A DNA stretch of 6,205 nucleotides, taken from the NCBI GenBank assembly GCA_020434465.1, contig JAGRAS010000107.1:1-6205 (forward strand). Reading direction: 5' to 3'. Shown one piece after another: positions 5,941-6,205 of the stretch. The position numbers and the translations under genes were made by a program. The notes under the pieces were generated by a model, which was not told where the DNA came from, did not search any database, and saw only the letters and a program-made list of their open reading frames with translations. Every line of letters begins with the position of its first letter. Positions within the stretch are counted from its first letter, which is position 1. This DNA is from Bdellovibrionales bacterium. GTDB lineage: Bacteria; Bdellovibrionota; UBA2361; JAGRAS01.

Positions 5941-5970
5941 TTTTATTAGCTACATCTAATAGAAAATTTT
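5941..5970 (+). terminator. Candidate intrinsic terminator
   Basis: TTTTATTAG at 5941-5949 pairs with CTAATAGAA at 5956-5964 (9 bp with one T-G wobble, 6-base loop). TTTT at 5967-5970 follows two bases later. The stem is very AT-rich, so strength is doubtful, but position and a short T-tract fit the end of the pilin-like transcript. Confidence 0.4.
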
Positions 5971-5971
5971 G

Positions 5972-5977
5972 TATAAT
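5972..5977 (+). promoter_or_regulatory. Perfect -10 box TATAAT for the last gene
   Basis: An exact TATAAT lies 69 bases before the ATG at 6047. The hexamer 17 bases upstream (GCTACA, 5949-5954) matches TTGACA in only its last three positions, and no extended -10 TG is present. Transcription would begin near 5984. Confidence 0.4.
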
Positions 5978-5988
5978 TATAGTATATT

Positions 5989-6009
5989 TACGCCTAGTTA
6001 TTAGGTGTA
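5989..6009 (+). promoter_or_regulatory. Leader stem-loop before the last gene
   Basis: TACGCCTA (5989-5996) pairs with TAGGTGTA (6002-6009) around the loop GTTAT: 8 bp, one G-U wobble. No T-tract follows. If transcription starts after the TATAAT at 5972-5977, this hairpin sits within a few bases of the mRNA 5' end, where it could protect the message from decay. Confidence 0.4.
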
Positions 6010-6046
6010 TTAAAGAAAACTTGATCAATAAAAACGAGTCTTACTA

Positions 6047-6205
6047 ATGAGACAAGATACCTCCACGCCAGGATCAAATAGAGTAAGAAATGTAATTGCT
6101 GGGATTACTCTTGGATTGTCTGCTTTTAGTTTTGGAGCTAAGGCAAGTGAAGTTCGTGCCGAAGAAGTAATTGCTGCACAAACTAAAGCTCAAAGTAGTT
6201 TAGAA
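6047..6205 (+). CDS. Exported protein, N-terminal fragment (3' partial)
   Basis: The frame opens at ATG 6047 and runs to the window edge (53 residues). An in-frame stop at 6029-6031 and no other start codon between make this the only possible start. Residues 1-15 are polar and basic (NRVRN). Residues 16-30 are hydrophobic (VIAGITLGLSAFSFG), and AKA|S (31-33) or VRA|E (36-38) can serve as signal peptidase sites, so a Sec-exported protein is likely. What remains of the mature part (EEVIAAQTKAQSSLE) is hydrophilic and probably helical, which does not identify a family. No good Shine-Dalgarno sequence is visible. It follows the pilin-like gene after 147 bases with probable terminator and promoter signals between, so it may be a separate transcript. 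Confidence 0.7.
   Translation, partial: MRQDTSTPGSNRVRNVIAGITLGLSAFSFGAKASEVRAEEVIAAQTKAQSSLE

Overview
The window looks like AT-rich DNA from a Gram-negative bacterium. The grounds are a type IV prepilin leader, Sec signal peptides, and secreted cysteine-rich proteins carrying a MopE-type acidic motif. I cannot place it in a phylum from sequence alone. All genes read on the + strand: the 3' end of one gene, three complete genes, and the 5' end of a fifth.

Left part (1-1410): the C-terminal end of an AlkD-family DNA-alkylation repair protein overlaps by one base (TAATG) a 386-residue Major Facilitator Superfamily transporter of the HcaT / 3-phenylpropionate permease type. They look like an ordinary housekeeping pair, co-transcribed and probably translationally coupled.

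Middle (1411-3200): a 224-base AT-rich gap holds several small palindromes, including two copies of ACTTwAAGT that together form a perfect 11-bp inverted repeat. It precedes a 495-residue exported protein with a good ribosome binding site. The mature protein has a cysteine-free beta-type domain, then a cysteine-rich part with two DQCGVC...C..C modules flanking a MopE-like EICDGxDNDCDGDIDE motif, then a basic C-terminal half that appears to be a two-fold repeat of about 75 residues. A strong hairpin at 3151-3179 follows it.

Right part (3201-6205): an 867-residue protein begins with a class III prepilin leader (G|ITLVE plus hydrophobic helix). Its first 223 residues lack cysteine; the other 644 hold 54 by my count. 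These include a cluster of four CxxC pairs, a Pro/Thr linker, and about seven degenerate repeats of a C...GG..W/N...C type. After an AT-rich gap with hairpins and a TATAAT box, a fifth gene begins with a signal peptide and runs off the window.

The most interesting content is the pair of large exported cysteine-rich proteins, one of them anchored through a pilin-type helix. My inference is a cell-surface or pilus-associated adhesive or structural system that depends on oxidative folding outside the cytoplasm. No substrate or partner can be named from the sequence. No CRISPR array, tRNA, rRNA or insertion sequence was seen.
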